Source: Lentisphaerota bacterium (lineage in GTDB: Bacteria; Verrucomicrobiota; Lentisphaeria; Oligosphaerales; JABHEG01). Taken from it: a DNA stretch of 64,000 bases. Shown piece by piece: positions 61,701 through 64,000 of this stretch. Location of the stretch: the NCBI GenBank assembly GCA_018676675.1, contig JABHEG010000334.1, positions 62,001 through 126,000 on the forward strand. Direction: 5' to 3'. The position numbers and the translations under genes are program-made. The notes beneath the pieces were generated by a model. That model did not search any database. It saw nothing but the letters and a program-made list of their open reading frames with translations, and had not been told where the DNA came from. Every line of letters begins with the position of its first letter. Within the stretch, counting starts at the first letter, position 1.

Positions 61701-62188
61701 GAGACCGCGGCTTCCGCACAACAACCGGGGGAAGCTGCCACCCGAGCCCCCCACGTGGTAAGGTCGGGGAATGGACGCGCATCACAATCCCCCTTGGTCG
61801 CCATGCAGCCGGGGAAGAAATCCGTCATCTGATGTGTGCCTATGACTCACGCAAGCCGGGCCCGTTCTCCGCCCTGTTCGATGACATTGAGATCCGGTCC
61901 GGCTTTGCGGCGGGAATGCCGTGGAAGCTGGAACTCAGCCCGAGGGGCGGCCGGACCTCATCCGGCACGCAAGTCACAATTTCGGGGCAACGGAACGCCA
62001 CTGTCCACTACACACTCGATGGCATGCTCCCAACGGCTGAGTCCCCTGTCGCCAAGGGCTCAATCCCATTGCGTGGGACAGGGCTGGTGGAACTCCGGGT
62101 CCGTCCCCGAGTCGGAACCCGAATGGGAGCCGCAGTACACGGGGCGCTCTTCACCCTCACTGCCGCTCCCGACACGACAGAGAACTGA
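58706..62188 (+). CDS. Secreted protein with two pectate-lyase-superfamily beta-helix domains
   Basis: An 1160-residue exported protein with signal peptide (about 1-35). Each half begins with the pectate-lyase-3 signature: A-I-Q-A-A-I-D-E-A-A-E-A-G-G-A-V-V-F-L near residue 75 and A-F-Q-Q-A-L-D-Q-A-G-E-A-G-G-T-V-Y-V-P near 495. Each also has an equivalent W-Y-P-D/E-Q-D...Y-P-W segment and a run of helix rungs, so the gene arose by internal duplication. A linker domain follows, then (about 1074-1150) a chitobiase-C-like module with V-H-Y-T-L-D-G. Likely a polysaccharide lyase or hydrolase, or a binding protein; catalytic residues were not identified. GTG 58706 lies seven bases after AAGGAG. Confidence 0.8.
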   Translation: MFPPSPTTVCLSERLQAAAVLCCAGALLALPWPAHAKLAPKVIQTQYSTKDVVIAATTVAPFPEKHRDATKAIQAAIDEAAEAGGAVVFLEAGVFHLHSPLLIREGVTLRGDWLSPRIDARVQGTVLAVNHGKDLLEGPPAITMERGTGIREVAIWYPDQDVGAPAAYPWSIRFSPKRGGDNMTVLNVTMVNPYQAIKVGPESNELHTIQNVFATPLLTGLSFDSTTDIGRVTNVTITPRIWEASGLSGAPAAPESSAALRGWLKSKATATDIGRSDWEYLYSLDVEGYAVGLEFRQGKRGTTNAVMLNCRLTDCKTALLLSKLNATGLAATGCTFAGEQASIRAPETFRGAVAQFNTCTFAGTPATAVSLEGNGLLTLQNCQFSSASEGTVTASAGDISLINCDFPQARMHISLGPDVRRARILSCRFEGGPKLVNSATACDSQISHHQLDVPLPDISPHHPARIPTPSTSKLFSVTDCGASSDVPDNTAAFQQALDQAGEAGGTVYVPAGLYRFKGEITVPTGVELRGIFDVPHHTMSGGSVLLPIAGRGAPDGTPFIQLQPNSGLRGLTVWYPEQDLKTFAPYPWTVRAMGPRCWVVDTTLGNAYQGIDFWTHPSTGHVIRYLAGCFLKTGLWISKSDGPGWVEDVQLNPHYGNRLHPSLPRVDGFSGRDIGWRTVDFQRKNLEGIVFGRCQQEHVRGTFLYAAYDGIAFRDDQGGTNGRILMHGTDTGSRAAVLEHVGPKGVSFLCAQLVPLGKYVVAGIVSTPSFTGNASFFNSQLWAGPCSGILNGPGTVVLQQLTTRSGEFKANRGTLDMMNANIVPPLAAHVTIGPECASARIIGNVSANGVFRIMSASGDRLKAAGNACSYPVTERSGQLLEAMAIPMKPNRPSWSVPRSFEQDEGPLPEIAIAKTGGGIRNMPESSCQVVDTDKAASGTRALELRGRPATDHAFVYYRISAAPIPILPDTELSYSIMPLNKQGRHTAIDAVFAAGLPLRDRGFRTTTGGSCHPSPPRGKVGEWTRITIPLGRHAAGEEIRHLMCAYDSRKPGPFSALFDDIEIRSGFAAGMPWKLELSPRGGRTSSGTQVTISGQRNATVHYTLDGMLPTAESPVAKGSIPLRGTGLVELRVRPRVGTRMGAAVHGALFTLTAAPDTTEN

Positions 62189-62196
62189 CGACCTTT

Positions 62197-63885
62197 ATGA
62201 ACAGCGATATCCTCAAACCTATTCTGATTGCGGGAGCAGCGCTCCTCGCGTTGCTCGCCCTGCACAGCAAGTTCGTCAGCTCAAGGCCTGCCGGAGATGC
62301 CTGGACTGAGTCCTCCAGCCAGCCGGCCGTCAAGGCAACCGTTCCTGCGCTCCCTCCTCTCCCCCCCTCCGACACCCCGCCAGGCAAGCTTAAGCCCCCC
62401 CGGCCTCGGAGACGCCTCCAGCAGACCGACGAGAGTGACGCATCCTTGAGTTCGACGCTAACCCCGCCGAAGTCCCAGGCCGTGGGGACGAGATCCCCTC
62501 CCCTCCAGAAAGATGCCGCCCTTCCTGAAGAGTACCCCATCCCAGCCACAATCGAGGAAGCCAAACGATTTCTGCAGGCCATTCTTGACTCGACCAGTGG
62601 AAGCCGACATCGCGCGATCGAGGAGCTCGGCAAGGCAATCGCCATGATGACCGGGGAGCGCAACGAAGCAGTCTCCGCGGCCCTTGAGTTGGTTGCGGAT
62701 GACTGGCTCAGAAGGCGCTTCCTGAATGGATACCTTTACCAACTGGGACACGACGACCCTACAGCTGCACTGGCCTTTGCCGAAGCCGTGGAGGATGACC
62801 TGCGGATCAACAGCACACGTAGTACGTCACGCCTATATGGGAAGAGCGAAGCCCTCTCAGCCGCTGTGCGAGGATGGGCCAACGGGAGCCTGAACGAGGT
62901 CCGGGACTGGGTGGATGCCCTGGAGAACGGATCTTCGCGAAATATCGCTTTGGCCGCCCTTGGTCAGGAGTGGAGTGTCCAGGATATGGAAGGGGCACTG
63001 AGCTGGGCAGAGGGCATGGTCGAATCTGAGAATGCGAGATGGCTCCTCACGCAGATCGCGTCACGTCACGCCTCCAGTGATCTGGAAGGAGCGTTGGACT
63101 ACTTCTCCGGCATCGAGCCGGGAACGACGCGGGATGTCTATCTCCAGGGCATCATCACGCGCTGGGCCATCTCATCCCCCGAAGAAGCCATGAAAGCGGT
63201 CAGCACCACGACCTCCCTCTCAACCGCCCAGAACATGGCGCGGCAAGTTCTTCATTACTGGGCTCGAAAGGCTCCCGGAGACGCCATGCAGTGGGTCGAG
63301 GACTCGGCCACAGAAGCAACCTACACGCGCGATATTCAGGCCGTGGTGCATGCTTGGGCCCAGACTGCTCCGGACGCCGCGCTCGAGTATGCGGACTCGG
63401 TTGCGGACGCTCAACAACGCGAGCGGCTGACCCGCACGGTCATCGCGGAAATGGGACGCAGGAAACCTGCCGAGGCTCTGGACGTACTGGGAAGCCTGGC
63501 CGACTCCTCACAGCGTGACAGCCTGGAGGAGAGCATCCTGACCCAATGGGCCAAGAGGGATCCTGGGGCAACAGCGGATTGGGTGACAGAGATGGGAAAT
63601 GCCGACAGACAACACGTGGCCACCGGAAATCTGATGCTGCAGTGGGGCGCCAAAGACACGGCCCAAGCGGTTCAGTGGACCCGTCAACTGCCCGTCGGAG
63701 CCACCCGGAATGCAGCCGTCTTGGCGATCGCGGCTGCGAACCAGAGCTTCACTGACCGGAAGGATCTCGCCGAATGGCAGAAGTTGATCCGCGATCCCGA
63801 GCTGCCTGCCGCAACCGTCCGGGAACTCCTCCAGGAATCCGCTCTTCCCTACGACCTGTTACGGACGCTACAGAGCTCCCTCTAA
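62197..63885 (+). CDS. Membrane-anchored Trp-rich helical-repeat protein
   Basis: I do not recognise a named family. The 562-residue protein has an N-terminal transmembrane helix (about 7-25), a Pro/Ser-rich linker to about residue 115, then helical repeats of roughly 30-35 residues. They recur as W-A-x-x-x-P-x-x-A-x-x-W/Y (e.g. W-A-R-K-A-P-G-D-A-M-Q-W-V, W-A-Q-T-A-P-D-A-A-L-E-Y-A, W-A-K-R-D-P-G-A-T-A-D-W-V, W-G-A-K-D-T-A-Q-A-V-Q-W-T). The solenoid probably mediates protein contacts outside the membrane. It starts eight bases after the stop of the beta-helix gene, so the two are likely one operon. Confidence 0.8.
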   Translation: MNSDILKPILIAGAALLALLALHSKFVSSRPAGDAWTESSSQPAVKATVPALPPLPPSDTPPGKLKPPRPRRRLQQTDESDASLSSTLTPPKSQAVGTRSPPLQKDAALPEEYPIPATIEEAKRFLQAILDSTSGSRHRAIEELGKAIAMMTGERNEAVSAALELVADDWLRRRFLNGYLYQLGHDDPTAALAFAEAVEDDLRINSTRSTSRLYGKSEALSAAVRGWANGSLNEVRDWVDALENGSSRNIALAALGQEWSVQDMEGALSWAEGMVESENARWLLTQIASRHASSDLEGALDYFSGIEPGTTRDVYLQGIITRWAISSPEEAMKAVSTTTSLSTAQNMARQVLHYWARKAPGDAMQWVEDSATEATYTRDIQAVVHAWAQTAPDAALEYADSVADAQQRERLTRTVIAEMGRRKPAEALDVLGSLADSSQRDSLEESILTQWAKRDPGATADWVTEMGNADRQHVATGNLMLQWGAKDTAQAVQWTRQLPVGATRNAAVLAIAAANQSFTDRKDLAEWQKLIRDPELPAATVRELLQESALPYDLLRTLQSSL

Positions 63886-63931
63886 CCGCGAAGGCCGTCA
63901 AGACAAAGGCAATCAGGGCATCGCGCCCTCT

Positions 63932-64000
63932 CCCACGTCGGCTGCATCTGACCTCAATGTGGGAGGCGGTGCCATCCGGCGACCTCATCCTGGATGCACT
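63932..64000 (+). repeat. Palindromic repeat, GTGGGAGGCGGTGCCA family, cut by window end
   Basis: Matches the reverse complement of 36028-36096 over 69 bases with three differences, and shares the core of the 137-bp elements. It reaches the last base, so it probably continues beyond the window. Confidence 0.75.

Overview
The window is a GC-rich (about 60 % by eye) bacterial chromosome segment from a Gram-negative, peptidoglycan-making heterotroph. The gene mix recalls the PVC superphylum and neighbouring lineages (Lentisphaerota, Kiritimatiellota, Hydrogenedentota-like): four formylglycine-type sulfatases, four Gfo/Idh/MocA oxidoreductases, two sugar-isomerase TIM barrels, a URO-D-like protein, a C_GCAxxG_C_C protein, Tat-exported enzymes, and many small palindromic intergenic repeats. 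The phylum cannot be fixed from this sequence alone. No rRNA, CRISPR array, prophage or transposase gene was seen.

Layout. 1-8.5 kb: a truncated unknown gene, two sulfatases, a flavin reductase, an oxidoreductase, a PIG-L deacetylase, an HNH protein and a TIM-barrel epimerase. 8.7-11.9 kb: threonine/isoleucine genes (homoserine dehydrogenase and citramalate synthase) behind a possible leader peptide and terminator. 12-18.5 kb: a third sulfatase, CCA-adding enzyme, M20 amidohydrolase, URO-D-like protein and SagB-like nitroreductase. 18.5-23.3 kb: a minus-strand cluster with tyrA, dxs, an epimerase and an oxidoreductase. 23.8-32.5 kb: a DUF2339/DUF3999 envelope pair and a giant AsmA-like protein. 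The AsmA gene and tRNA-Tyr lie between two inverted copies of a 256/304-bp repeat, and tRNA-Val follows.

32.5-44.5 kb: a glycosyltransferase, a Cys/Lys/Ala-rich secreted protein, a hydrolase, a class-IV aminotransferase, an oxidoreductase, a C_GCAxxG_C_C protein and a fourth sulfatase. Then comes a three-gene overlapping operon (amidohydrolase, its apparently ligand-less paralogue, DegT aminotransferase) and a GH29 fucosidase. 44.6-52 kb: ftsW-murG, a DnaE-type polymerase with a degenerate PHP domain in a more AT-rich setting, a PilT-family ATPase and an FHA protein. 52-64 kb: a HEAT-repeat lipoprotein, a Tat-exported oxidoreductase, a small gene bracketed by two 137-bp MITE-like elements, a nitroreductase, a duplicated pectate-lyase-fold protein and a Trp-rich helical-repeat protein.

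Functionally the window mixes housekeeping (amino acids, isoprenoids, cell wall, tRNA maturation) with scattered polysaccharide-degradation genes. The strongest non-textbook signals are the MITE-like pair with exact 10-bp flanking duplications, the inverted long repeats, the leader/terminator ahead of homoserine dehydrogenase, and the amidohydrolase/pseudoenzyme pair.
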